Below, piece after piece: positions 16,623 to 24,002 of a stretch of DNA of 64,000 bases. Numbering within the stretch: the first letter of the stretch is position 1; each line of letters starts with the position of its first letter. The stretch is from CAWBJP01 sp044867425. Lineage in GTDB: Bacteria; Actinomycetota; Acidimicrobiia; IMCC26256; BP-133. The notes below the pieces were generated by a model. That model saw nothing but the letters and a program-made list of their open reading frames with translations, searched no databases and was not told the DNA's origin. The stretch is taken from positions 33,899 to 97,898 of the forward strand of contig JBIOUX010000027.1 in assembly GCA_044867425.1 (NCBI GenBank). Reading direction: 5' to 3'. Both the position numbers and the translations under genes were made by a program.

Positions 16623-17105
16623 TCAGGCGGGCTCGCCGGGCACGCCGAGGACGTCGGCGTAGCGGGCGAGCTGGTCTCCCGCGGCGTCCGCGGCCTCGGA
16701 CATCAGGATCTCCCGCAGGCGGTTCAGCACCTTGATCTTGTGCTCGAGGGCCTGCATGTTCTCCCGCACCAGCTCGGCCACCTGGGCCCGCTGGCCGGCG
16801 GACACGGTCTCGCCGAGGGCGATCCTGCCGATCAGCTCGATCTCCTCGAGCCGGAACCCGAGCTCTTTGAGGGCGAGGGCGCCCTCCACGTAGAAGCGGT
16901 AGTCCTGGGTGTACTTGCGGGTCCCGCCGGGTGAGCGGCGGGGCGGCGGGAGGATGCCGATCTCCTCGTAGTACCGGATTGTCCGGCTGGAGACGCCCGT
17001 CATCTCGGCCAGTTGGCCGATGGAGAGCAGTCCCGAACTCGACCGCCGCGAGGGACGGGCCTTCGGCTGCCGCTGCCTGCCGCTGGTGCCCACCGCCACC
17101 ATCAT
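16623..17105 (-). CDS. MerR-family transcriptional regulator (copy A)
   Basis: 160 residues. The N-terminal winged helix (LLSIGQLAEMTGVSSRTIRY, about 26-45) is followed by the MerR linker PRRSPGGTRKY and a dimerisation helix (about 95-135, RAQVAELVRENMQALEHKIK). No Cys or metal-binding tail is present, so this is a small-molecule or acyl-CoA type MerR rather than a metal sensor. It is about three-quarters identical to the MerR at 18770-19159. It is convergent with the repeat protein and has no obvious operon partner. Target unknown. Confidence 0.88.
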   Translation of the reverse strand: MMVAVGTSGRQRQPKARPSRRSSSGLLSIGQLAEMTGVSSRTIRYYEEIGILPPPRRSPGGTRKYTQDYRFYVEGALALKELGFRLEEIELIGRIALGETVSAGQRAQVAELVRENMQALEHKIKVLNRLREILMSEAADAAGDQLARYADVLGVPGEPA

Positions 17106-17177
17106 CCCTCACCGCCCACCGGCCCGGTGGGGACCGCCTGAGGGTGGCGGCCCCCGGGGCTTGGGTAGGACTGGAGT

Positions 17178-17447
17178 ATGGCAAGCGAAAAGCAGGTCCA
17201 AGCGGCGAAGCGCAACGTGAAGAAGGCGATCGCGGCGGCGAAGCAGAAGCGGAGCATCGCCAGCATGCCGAAGAAGACCCGCACGGCCCTGGGGAAGCAG
17301 GGGGCGGCGGTGGCCCAGCGCAAGCGCACCGGAGCCTCCAGCCCCAAGACCCGGGCCGAGCTCTACGAGGAGGCCAAGCGCCGCAACCTGCCGGGGCGCT
17401 CCAAGATGGGCCGTGACGAGTTGGCCCGCGCCCTCGGCAAGCGGTAG
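17178..17447 (+). CDS. Small basic protein with Rho-N/SAP-like C-terminal motif
   Basis: 89 residues, very rich in Lys/Arg/Ala. The first half (KQVQAAKRNVKKAIAAAKQK) is a basic helix. The end (TRAELYEEAKRRNLPGRSKM) resembles the short helix-extended-helix fold of Rho N-terminal/SAP modules that bind nucleic acid. AGGA lies about seven bases before the ATG. Similar small basic proteins are widespread in actinobacteria. A nucleoid or DNA-binding role is an inference from composition. Confidence 0.6.
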   Translation: MASEKQVQAAKRNVKKAIAAAKQKRSIASMPKKTRTALGKQGAAVAQRKRTGASSPKTRAELYEEAKRRNLPGRSKMGRDELARALGKR

Positions 17448-17497
17448 TCCCCGAGCTCCTGCCTGTCGGCCGGCGGGCTCGCGGCGAGGATGTGGGC

Positions 17498-17863
17498 GTG
17501 CTGCGGGTCTTTGTCTACGGGACGCTCATGCCCGGTCAGCCCCGCTGGCGCTACCTGAGCCCGTATGCCATCTCGTGGCAACCGGCCACCACCCCCGGCC
17601 GTCTGTGGGACACCGGCCGCGGCTATCCGGCGGCGCGCTTCGAGGACTCCGAGGAACGGATCCCCGGCGTCCTCGTCACGCTCGGGGCGGAGATGACCGG
17701 GCCGGCCGTCCGGCTCCTCGACGAGATCGAAGGCGAAGGCACCCTGTACCGGCGGATCGAGATCGCCACCTCCGGCGGCCCGGCCCTGAGCTACGAGTGG
17801 CTCGGTCCCACCGACGACCTCGACCCCCTGCCCGCAGGCTGGCCACCGGTGGCTGATCGGTGA
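17498..17863 (+). CDS. Gamma-glutamylcyclotransferase-like (AIG2/GGCT) family protein
   Basis: About 121 residues with the family signature VFVYGTLMPG at the N-terminus and a conserved acidic residue in VRLLDEIEGEG, where the catalytic Glu normally lies. GTG 17498 is preferred over the in-frame GTG at 17492 because GAGGA lies seven bases upstream. Such proteins release 5-oxoproline from gamma-glutamyl amines or peptides; some members are uncharacterised. Freestanding. An ATP-grasp-like glutamate ligase is encoded at 8127, but no direct link can be shown. Confidence 0.75.
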   Translation: MLRVFVYGTLMPGQPRWRYLSPYAISWQPATTPGRLWDTGRGYPAARFEDSEERIPGVLVTLGAEMTGPAVRLLDEIEGEGTLYRRIEIATSGGPALSYEWLGPTDDLDPLPAGWPPVADR

Positions 17864-17983
17864 CGGCACGGCGTCGGATCGGTGTCGTTTCGGCGGACCG
17901 CCTTCGAAATTCAGCGATCTCTCGCCGCGGCCGGCCCGCCCGCGGCTAGCGTCCGCCCGCGCTACCACGACGAGGAGGGACCG

Positions 17984-18252
17984 ATGGCCATCGGCATCTA
18001 CTTCCACCCCGAATCGATGACGGCGTCCCAGTACGACTCGGTCATCAGCAAACTGGAGGCGGCCGGCGCCGGCCGCCCTCCGGGGCGCCTGCACCACAGC
18101 TGCTTCGGCCCCGACGAGCACCTGATGGTCTACGACGTGTGGGACTCGAGTCCTTCGAGGCCTTCGGCCAGACCCTCATGCCGATCCTTCAGGAGATCGG
18201 CATCAAGGTGGGCGAGCCTGACGTCATGCCCATCCACAACCTGATCCAGTAG
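17984..18252 (+). pseudogene. Frameshifted small dimeric alpha/beta-barrel-like protein
   Basis: The ATG at 17984 follows a strong GAGGAGGG site. The frame reads MAIGIYFHPESM to VYDVWDS, then leaves the conserved frame near 18145-18150. One base further on, the sequence reads ESFEAFGQTLMPILQEIG and ends NLIQ at 18250-18252. Restoring one G (TCGAG to TCGGAG) gives a clean 89-residue protein of ABM-like size and pattern. So it is either a one-base deletion in a real gene or a sequencing/assembly error. The intact codon use on both sides of the break favours a very recent event or an error. Confidence 0.75.
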
Positions 18253-18263
18253 CGGCGAGCAGG

Positions 18264-18686
18264 TCAGCCCTGCTTCCACGTCCAGGGTTCGGTCAGCTTC
18301 CCCGTAAGGCCGCGCATGCCCGGCACGCGGCACCGGAACCACCCCAGCGCGTTGCTGACGCCCGGAAGCCGGATGACCCGCCAGGTGGCGCGCCGCCAGC
18401 CGCGCAGGTGGAACTCACGCATGTCGCCCATGACCGGGTGGATCTTGCGCCACGCATGCGGCAGCGGGTAGCCGCCCTGCATCAGCCCGTCCAGCGCCTT
18501 CACGGCTCCCGCCAGCTCGACCGCCGCGTTCACGGTGAGGTCGACGTCGTAGCCGGGCCGGTGTTCGACGTTCCGATCCTCGTTCTCCCAGATCACTTCG
18601 GACAGCCGAAGCGCCTCGGCCAGCACCCAGGCCGGATCACGACGGCGCGGATCGTCGGCCTCTCCGGATACGGCCTCACCGGACAT
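18264..18686 (-). CDS. Hypothetical protein
   Basis: 140 residues from ATG 18686, chosen because GGGGAGAAGG lies five bases upstream. It has no signal peptide or membrane helix. Acidic N-terminus, Trp-rich C-terminal half (RGWRRATWRVIRLPG, ALGWFRCRVPG, TEPWTWKQG). I recognise no family. Its 3' end is 11 bases from the convergent frameshifted gene. It is not clearly part of the downstream merR/carboxylase operon. Confidence 0.55.
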   Translation of the reverse strand: MSGEAVSGEADDPRRRDPAWVLAEALRLSEVIWENEDRNVEHRPGYDVDLTVNAAVELAGAVKALDGLMQGGYPLPHAWRKIHPVMGDMREFHLRGWRRATWRVIRLPGVSNALGWFRCRVPGMRGLTGKLTEPWTWKQG

Positions 18687-18769
18687 GTATGCCTTCTCCC
18701 CTGTTTCTGGTTGCCGCAACCGTACGCGCATCTCGACGGCCGCCGCCGGGAGCCCCGGTCATCCGGCTT

Positions 18770-19159
18770 TCATTCGGCTTTGTCGAGGAGGACGTCCCGC
18801 AGGCGGGTCAGCACGTTGATCTTGTGCTCCAGGCCCCGCATGTTCAGCCGGATCAGCTCCGCCACCCGGTCCCGTTGCTCGGCCGAGACCTCCTGGCCGA
18901 GGGCGATGCGGCCGATGAGGGTGATCTCCTCGAGGCGGAAGCCGAGATCCTTGAGGGCCAGGGCGCCCTCCACGTAGAAGCGGTGGTCCCGGGTGTACTT
19001 GCGGGTCCCGCCCGGGGAGCGCCGTGGCTCGGGCAGGATGCCCAGCTCCTCGTAGTAGCGGATGGTACGGCTGGAGACGCCCGTCAGCTCGGCCAGCTGG
19101 CCGATGGAGAGCAGATCATCGCCGCCCCGGCGCCGGCGCCGAGTCGGCACCGTGCTCAT
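18770..19159 (-). CDS. MerR-family regulator (copy B), last gene of the carboxylase operon
   Basis: 129 residues: winged helix LLSIGQLAELTGVSSRTIRY, linker PRRSPGGTRKY, dimerisation helix RDRVAELIRLNMRGLEHKIN. No metal-binding Cys. It is a close paralogue of the gene at 16623-17105. Its ATG overlaps the TGA of the micro-ORF at 19156-19227 (ATGA), so it is coupled to the hyuB end of the carboxylase operon. Likely autoregulates that operon, whose promoter carries the palindrome at 25929-25946. Proteobacterial acyl-CoA regulators of this family (LiuR) bind ACGT-containing palindromes as far as I recall, which would fit. The link is inference. Confidence 0.88.
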   Translation of the reverse strand: MSTVPTRRRRRGGDDLLSIGQLAELTGVSSRTIRYYEELGILPEPRRSPGGTRKYTRDHRFYVEGALALKDLGFRLEEITLIGRIALGQEVSAEQRDRVAELIRLNMRGLEHKINVLTRLRDVLLDKAE

Positions 19160-19215
19160 GGCTCTTCGCCTGGCGGCTCATCGCTGTGCGGCTGGGGGCC
19201 CCAACCCCAGCCGCC
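19153..19215 (-). repeat. 63-base direct repeat, copy 1 (coding part of micro-ORF and start of merR)
   Basis: 60 of 63 bases match the copy at 23910-23972. It covers the conserved end of the micro-ORF and the first bases of the next gene. Two of the three differences are silent. Confidence 0.85.
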
Positions 19216-19227
19216 CTTGATGCTCAT
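19156..19227 (-). CDS. Conserved 23-residue micro-ORF (copy 1)
   Basis: It begins 2 bases after the hyuB stop and ends in an ATGA overlap with merR copy B. The product starts MSIK and continues GGWGWGPQPHSDEP, then PGEEP. The last 19 residues equal those of the micro-ORF at 23913-24002 except for one Pro/Gln change. The peptide is rich in Gly, Pro and Glu with two Trp and one His, and has no signal peptide. Silent differences and exact stop/start coupling in both copies suggest it is translated. Function unknown; it could act as a coupling peptide, a small subunit or a metal-binding tail. Confidence 0.6.
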   Translation of the reverse strand: MSIKGGWGWGPQPHSDEPPGEEP

Positions 19228-19229
19228 CG

Positions 19230-21371
19230 TCAATACCGGGAGGGGCGGGGCCGGGGGGCGCCACCCTCCCGCACGTGGTCGTCGAGGAGCTCCTCGGTCG
19301 GCTCCCAGTCGACCATCTTGGTGAAGCTGCCCTGAGGCCAGGTGCCGTAGAACCTGAGCAACTCGGTCGGCGGACGGCGCTTCGTCCATTCCGCCTCCCA
19401 CTCGCCGTAGGGCCGGCCCCGGGCGATGCGGGCCTCCCGCTCCTCCTTGCGGGCCAGGTCGGTGGCGGCGCCGTCCACCACCAGGTTGTCCTCCCGGTAC
19501 ACGACCTTGTAGACGTCCCGGGCGGTGCGGTGGCTGATGGTCTCGTCCCGCACGTCGGCCATGACCATCTCCGGGTCACGCTCGAGCACGTCGCCGTAGC
19601 CGGGGCCGGAGGAGGCGGTGCCGATGAGGAGGTCGCCCTCGCCCACGAAGGTCATGGCCGAGCACGAGTGGGTCACCGTCCACTCGCCCTCCACCCGCTC
19701 CACCGCCTCGTAGATGTCCCGGGGGGTGCGGCCCTGCGCGATCAATGCGTCGAGGTTGTTGCGCCGGATGATGGCCACGGCCATGGGCCGGCTGGGATAG
19801 CCGCCGAACAGCCCGGGGGCGATGGGCCGGGCCGAGAACCCCCCCAGGGGAACGGCGGCGGCGAAGGGGATGCCGTGGATCCGGTACATGGCCGCCATTG
19901 ACCGCCCGCCCCGGTACTTGCCGTAGCCGACGGCGTCACGCCAGTAGGCGGAGCGGAAGATGGGCAGCAGCGGGTAGTTGTGCTCGATGGCCTCGGAGTC
20001 GAGGAACTCGCCGATGGCGCACCAGATGAAGCCGGCCACGTCGATGCCGTCGGAGTCCCACCGGGCCCCGGTCCCGGCCCCGTTGGGCTGGCCCTGGTCC
20101 CAGGCGGCGAAGGGCAGGCCCTCCTTGTTGAGCCCGCCCACGGCCAGGGCCGAGGCGGTCCCGGCCCAGGAGCCGGCCACGTGGTCGTGCCAGGGGGAGG
20201 AGAACTTCATCTTCTCCATGGCCACGTGGACGCCGGTGATGACCTGGGCCTGGGTGGCGACGCCGAGCGAGGTGGCGTCCTCGGGGTCGGCGGTGAAGAA
20301 GGAGCCTTTCTGGAACTCGAAGTGGAAGGGCTCGTAGTAGCCAGTGGTGGCGGGCAGCTCCCAGAAGAAGTACTGGAAGAGGTAGCAGGCCACCATGGCG
20401 ATCATCATGTGGGGGAACATGTTGAAGTTCCCCTCCACCACCCGGGGGCTGCCGGAGAAGCGGACGGTGCATTCCTCGCCACGCTTGTCGACCTCGACCC
20501 GGCACACGATGAGGCCGTTCTTGGCGTTGCCGGCATTCTCCAGGAACAGCGTGGTGCGGAAGACGCCGTCGTGCATGGCGGCCAGCTTCTGGCGGGCGGC
20601 GGCCACGCCCTCGTCGATCATGCGCCGCAGCGAGCCGATGAAGAAGTCGACGCCCTTGCGCCCGATGATCTCCAGGCAGCGCCGCTCGAGGATGTGGGCG
20701 GCGGCGGCCCGGGCCTTGATGTCGAGGGTCTGCATCCGGGGGTCGCGCACCCGGTTCTCCATCATCTCCATCTGGTCGGCTTTGAGCCGGTAGTTCTCGC
20801 CGATCTTGATGGGGGAGAGGAGGAGCCCCTCGTCGTAGCGGGTCTTGGCCGACGGCGACACACCGCCCGGTTCGGTGGCACCGGTCTCGGTCTCGTGCGA
20901 GGCGGCGGCCACCCAGCCCACGAGCTCTTTGTCTTCGGGGGACACCCCCGGGCCCCCGGGCCAGAACACCGGCATGAACAGGATCTGGTCGCAGTTGTGG
21001 ATGCCGCCGTAGAGCGGGTCGTTGGCGTAGAACATGTCGCCCTCGTGGATCCCGACCGAGGGCTCCTCGTAGAAGTGGCGCATCATCCACTTGATGCCGA
21101 TGGAGGCGTTGATCAAATGGAGCTGGGTGCCCATGATCCCCACCGCCAGATCGCCCTGGAGGGTGTAGATCCCCACGGCGGCGTCGCCGGCTTCGATCAT
21201 GGGGCTGATCCCCATGCGGGCGAACGTCTGGTACGCCTCCCAGCAGACGAGCTCCATCTTGTTGCGGTAGATCTCGAAGTCGCCCCGGGCCAGGTCCTCC
21301 ATGGCCGCCGCCTCCCGCCTGGTGGTCGGCTCCGGGCGCCAGTGGCGCAGCATCTCGGGATCTCGGGGCAT
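19230..21371 (-). CDS. HyuB-type subunit of an acetone/acetophenone-carboxylase-like enzyme
   Basis: 713 residues of the hydantoinase B/oxoprolinase family. The length is nearer to acetone carboxylase alpha subunits than to short HyuB. Recognisable segments are GDMFYANDPLYGGIHNCDQI, AAASHETETGATEPGG, GTASALAVGGLNKEG and FGGYPSRPMA near the C-terminus. ATG 21371 lies five bases after the preceding gene's stop with GAGG upstream. With the HyuA-like and gamma-like products it should form an ATP-dependent carboxylase or cyclic-amide hydrolase; the gamma-like gene favours carboxylation of a ketone or aromatic ketone. Substrate not determinable. Confidence 0.88.
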   Translation of the reverse strand: MPRDPEMLRHWRPEPTTRREAAAMEDLARGDFEIYRNKMELVCWEAYQTFARMGISPMIEAGDAAVGIYTLQGDLAVGIMGTQLHLINASIGIKWMMRHFYEEPSVGIHEGDMFYANDPLYGGIHNCDQILFMPVFWPGGPGVSPEDKELVGWVAAASHETETGATEPGGVSPSAKTRYDEGLLLSPIKIGENYRLKADQMEMMENRVRDPRMQTLDIKARAAAAHILERRCLEIIGRKGVDFFIGSLRRMIDEGVAAARQKLAAMHDGVFRTTLFLENAGNAKNGLIVCRVEVDKRGEECTVRFSGSPRVVEGNFNMFPHMMIAMVACYLFQYFFWELPATTGYYEPFHFEFQKGSFFTADPEDATSLGVATQAQVITGVHVAMEKMKFSSPWHDHVAGSWAGTASALAVGGLNKEGLPFAAWDQGQPNGAGTGARWDSDGIDVAGFIWCAIGEFLDSEAIEHNYPLLPIFRSAYWRDAVGYGKYRGGRSMAAMYRIHGIPFAAAVPLGGFSARPIAPGLFGGYPSRPMAVAIIRRNNLDALIAQGRTPRDIYEAVERVEGEWTVTHSCSAMTFVGEGDLLIGTASSGPGYGDVLERDPEMVMADVRDETISHRTARDVYKVVYREDNLVVDGAATDLARKEEREARIARGRPYGEWEAEWTKRRPPTELLRFYGTWPQGSFTKMVDWEPTEELLDDHVREGGAPRPRPSRY

Positions 21372-21376
21372 GGGCG

Positions 21377-23575
21377 TTACCTCTTCAGGTCGATGAACCC
21401 GTTGCCCCGACCGTCGATGCGGAAGGAACGGTCGGGGTCGATCACGAGCGTGGTGTCGGGGGCTTCGAGGAGGGCCGGTCCGTCGATGACCGGACCGGGG
21501 CCGAGGAGGGCGAGGTCGTAGACGGGGGTGTCCAGCCAGCCCCGCTCCGGGCCCCAGAAGGTGGGCCGACGTGACTTGGCCGCCTCCTCGACGCTGCCCG
21601 TCCACGGGGGCAGCTCGGGGAGGTTGAGCTTGCGGGTGCGGATGGCGCTCCAGAGGGTGAAGCCCACCACCTCCACCCCGCCGGCCAGGAAGGTGGCGGC
21701 CGGGGAGTAGACCCGGGCGTACTCCGTCTCGAACGCCTCGTAGACGGCCCGCACGTCATCGTCGGAACCCAGGGCGAGGCGGGGGGAGCGGATGCGGGTG
21801 ACGTGGGGCTGGAGGCCGTAGCGCATCTGGACCTCGAGCCCGAAGGAGACGTGGCGGGCGCCGAGCTCGTCGGCGTCGCGCCGCGCCTGGGCCCGGAGCT
21901 CGGACACCGATTGGTTGAAGGGCTCGTAGTCGTCGAGCCAGCGACCGCTGCCGGCCGAGTAGAGCTTGACCGCCCGGCCCCCCTCGTAGGAGCGGACGAA
22001 GTCGGTGTTGGCGATCCCGAAGGCGGAGAACACCGAGGCGAAGGGGAAGGTCATGACCCCCTTGGTCTCCACGTAGCCGCCGTAGCCGCAGGCGTGGGTG
22101 CCGGCCCCGCCGCCGTAGGCGAAGAGGGTGAACTCCCGGGGGTCGTAGCCCTTGAGGTTGGTCTCCTTGAACACCTCGTTGCCCATGCGGGCGTCGATCA
22201 GCGTCTTCACCAGCCAGGCCGCCTCCTCGGGCGAGCACGAGAGCGGATCGGCCAGGTGCTCTTTGACGGCTTGGACGGCCGCCTCCCGGTTGAGGGGGAT
22301 CCCCCCGCCCAGGAAGTAGTCGGGGTCGAGGTAGCCGAGCACCACGTCGGCGTCGGTGACCGTGGGCTGCTCGCCGCCGAGGTCGAAGGCGGCCGGGCCG
22401 GGGTTGGAGCCGGCCGATTCGGGGCCGACCTCGATCACATTCAGCAGCGGGTTGAACCGGGCGATGGAGCCGCCGCCGGCCCCGATCGACTTGGTCTCGA
22501 TCATGGAGATCCCAACCCGGAACCGGTCGATCATGGGGATGTGGGCGTGGAAGTGCCGGCCCCGGAACTCGTCCTTGCGCTCGCCGACGTCGACCACGGT
22601 GCCGATGTCGAAGGACGTGCCCCCCATGTCGGTGAGGATGATGTTGCCGATCCCGTAGAGGTCGGCCACGTGGGTGCCGCCGATCACGCCCGCCACCGGC
22701 CCGGCGTTGTAGGTCTCGACCGCCGAGGTCCGTTGCAGGGGATTGGCGCCGCCGCCCGAGTTCACGATGAACAGCGGGTTCCGGTAGCCCCGCTCGTGGA
22801 GCGAGTTGCCCAGCGCGGTGAGCTCCTCGGCCATGGTGCGGTGCAGGTAGGCGGCCAGGATGGCGGTCATCTCCCGTTGGTACTCGTTCTGCTTGGGCAG
22901 GACCTCCGACGACAACAGGACGGGCTGGGAGCCGAGGTAGGTCTCGGGGAACTCGGCGGCGATCACGTCGCGGACCAGGTGCTCGTGGACCGGGTTGCGG
23001 TGCGACTGCATGAGTGCCACCACGAAGCCCATCGCCCCCCGGTCGACCAGCACCCGCAGCTTGGACGTGACCTCGTCGGGGTTGAGGGGGACGACGACCT
23101 TGCCGTCGTCGTCGATGCGCTCGGAGAGGCCCACCACCAGATGCCGGGGGACCACCGGGTCCGGGCGCTGTCCCCGAGCCACAAGGCGCTTCCGTTCCAG
23201 GGGCACGCCGTCGTGCCACTGGGCGCCTCGGCCGATGAAGGCGGTGTCCTCGAAGCCGGCGGTGGTGATGAGCCCCAGGCGCGGTCCCTTGCGTTCGAGC
23301 AGGGCGTTCATGGCCAGCGTGGTGGCGTAGCGCACGATGTCGGTGCCCGCCACCAGGGTGTCGGCATCGATGCCGAGCTTGCGGGCGCACTCGGCGATGG
23401 CCTGGTCGAAGCCCACGGCCAGGCGGTGCCGGGTGGTGGGGGCTTTCCCCGACGCGGTGCGTCCGTGGTGGAGAACGAAGCAGTCGGTGAACGTGCCGCC
23501 GATGTCGATGGAGATCGTGTTGGCGAGCTCGATCTCCTCGGGGACACCCCGAGCCCCGGGCTCTTGCTCGGTCAC
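21377..23575 (-). CDS. HyuA-type subunit (732 residues) of the carboxylase-like complex
   Basis: Hydantoinase A/oxoprolinase family. The ATP-binding N-terminus SIDIGGTFTDCFVLHHGR, the central DMGGTSFDIGTV and the IGAGGGSIARF motif are all present. The length matches acetone carboxylase beta subunits. The start is GTG 23575, overlapping the gamma-like gene's stop as GTGA. Members of this fold phosphorylate the substrate or bicarbonate with ATP. It is the second HyuA paralogue in the operon (the other at 23999-25906), so the complex may use two kinase-like subunits, as in acetophenone carboxylase. Confidence 0.88.
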   Translation of the reverse strand: MTEQEPGARGVPEEIELANTISIDIGGTFTDCFVLHHGRTASGKAPTTRHRLAVGFDQAIAECARKLGIDADTLVAGTDIVRYATTLAMNALLERKGPRLGLITTAGFEDTAFIGRGAQWHDGVPLERKRLVARGQRPDPVVPRHLVVGLSERIDDDGKVVVPLNPDEVTSKLRVLVDRGAMGFVVALMQSHRNPVHEHLVRDVIAAEFPETYLGSQPVLLSSEVLPKQNEYQREMTAILAAYLHRTMAEELTALGNSLHERGYRNPLFIVNSGGGANPLQRTSAVETYNAGPVAGVIGGTHVADLYGIGNIILTDMGGTSFDIGTVVDVGERKDEFRGRHFHAHIPMIDRFRVGISMIETKSIGAGGGSIARFNPLLNVIEVGPESAGSNPGPAAFDLGGEQPTVTDADVVLGYLDPDYFLGGGIPLNREAAVQAVKEHLADPLSCSPEEAAWLVKTLIDARMGNEVFKETNLKGYDPREFTLFAYGGGAGTHACGYGGYVETKGVMTFPFASVFSAFGIANTDFVRSYEGGRAVKLYSAGSGRWLDDYEPFNQSVSELRAQARRDADELGARHVSFGLEVQMRYGLQPHVTRIRSPRLALGSDDDVRAVYEAFETEYARVYSPAATFLAGGVEVVGFTLWSAIRTRKLNLPELPPWTGSVEEAAKSRRPTFWGPERGWLDTPVYDLALLGPGPVIDGPALLEAPDTTLVIDPDRSFRIDGRGNGFIDLKR

Positions 23576-23916
23576 GGCATCAGCCTGGTCTTGAGGGCAT
23601 CGATGTCGAGCTGGATGTCCCAGGTGGGCGGGAAGCCTTCGGGGAGCAACTCGTTCTCCACCATCGTCCCGCAGCCGGGACAGTAGAACTCGACGAAGAC
23701 GCCATAGCCCTTCGCCACGCTGAGGGTCCACTCCGATTCCATCCCATCCCGACCGAAGATGGGCGGGTAGATCTCCTCCGGGTCACGTTCGTGGACCAGG
23801 CAGCCCTTCTTGTAGTTGTCCCGGGCGCTTCCCAGCTCGGCGGCGCAGACATGGCAGCACCACATCTCGGTGCCCAGGTCGATGTCCAGGTACTCGGTGA
23901 TGCGGACTCTGCTCAT
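23572..23916 (-). CDS. Acetone-carboxylase gamma-subunit-like zinc protein
   Basis: 114 residues with two Cys pairs: WCCHVCAAELG near residues 19-29 and FYCPGCGTMVEN near 78-89. The layout recalls the small gamma subunit of acetone carboxylase (PF08882-like), which binds zinc. It is shorter than the classical ~168-residue gamma chain. The start ATG overlaps the micro-ORF stop (ATGA) and its stop overlaps the next gene's GTG (GTGA). Placement between HyuA-like genes makes it a structural subunit of the same complex. Confidence 0.75.
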   Translation of the reverse strand: MSRVRITEYLDIDLGTEMWCCHVCAAELGSARDNYKKGCLVHERDPEEIYPPIFGRDGMESEWTLSVAKGYGVFVEFYCPGCGTMVENELLPEGFPPTWDIQLDIDALKTRLMP

Positions 23917-23972
23917 GGCTCTTCGCCTTGCGGCTCATCGCTGTGCGGCTGGGGACCCCAGCCCCAGCCGCC
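23910..23972 (-). repeat. 63-base direct repeat, copy 2
   Basis: Matches 19153-19215 at 60 of 63 positions and in the same relation to reading frames: end of the micro-ORF plus the first codons of the next gene. Confidence 0.85.
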
Positions 23973-24002
23973 AAGCCGAGCTCCACTCGTCTTCTCACTC
24001 AT
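23913..24002 (-). CDS. Conserved 29-residue micro-ORF (copy 2)
   Basis: The ATG overlaps the stop of the first HyuA-like gene (ATGA) and the TGA overlaps the start of the gamma-like gene (ATGA), so it is fully embedded in the operon. The N-terminus MSEKTSGARL differs from copy 1, while GGWGWGPQPHSDEP and the final GEEP are the same. There is no Cys and no hydrophobic stretch. It lies too exactly between coupled genes to be ignored. Whether the peptide itself works or only couples translation is open. Confidence 0.6.
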   Translation of the reverse strand: MSEKTSGARLGGWGWGPQPHSDEPQGEEP

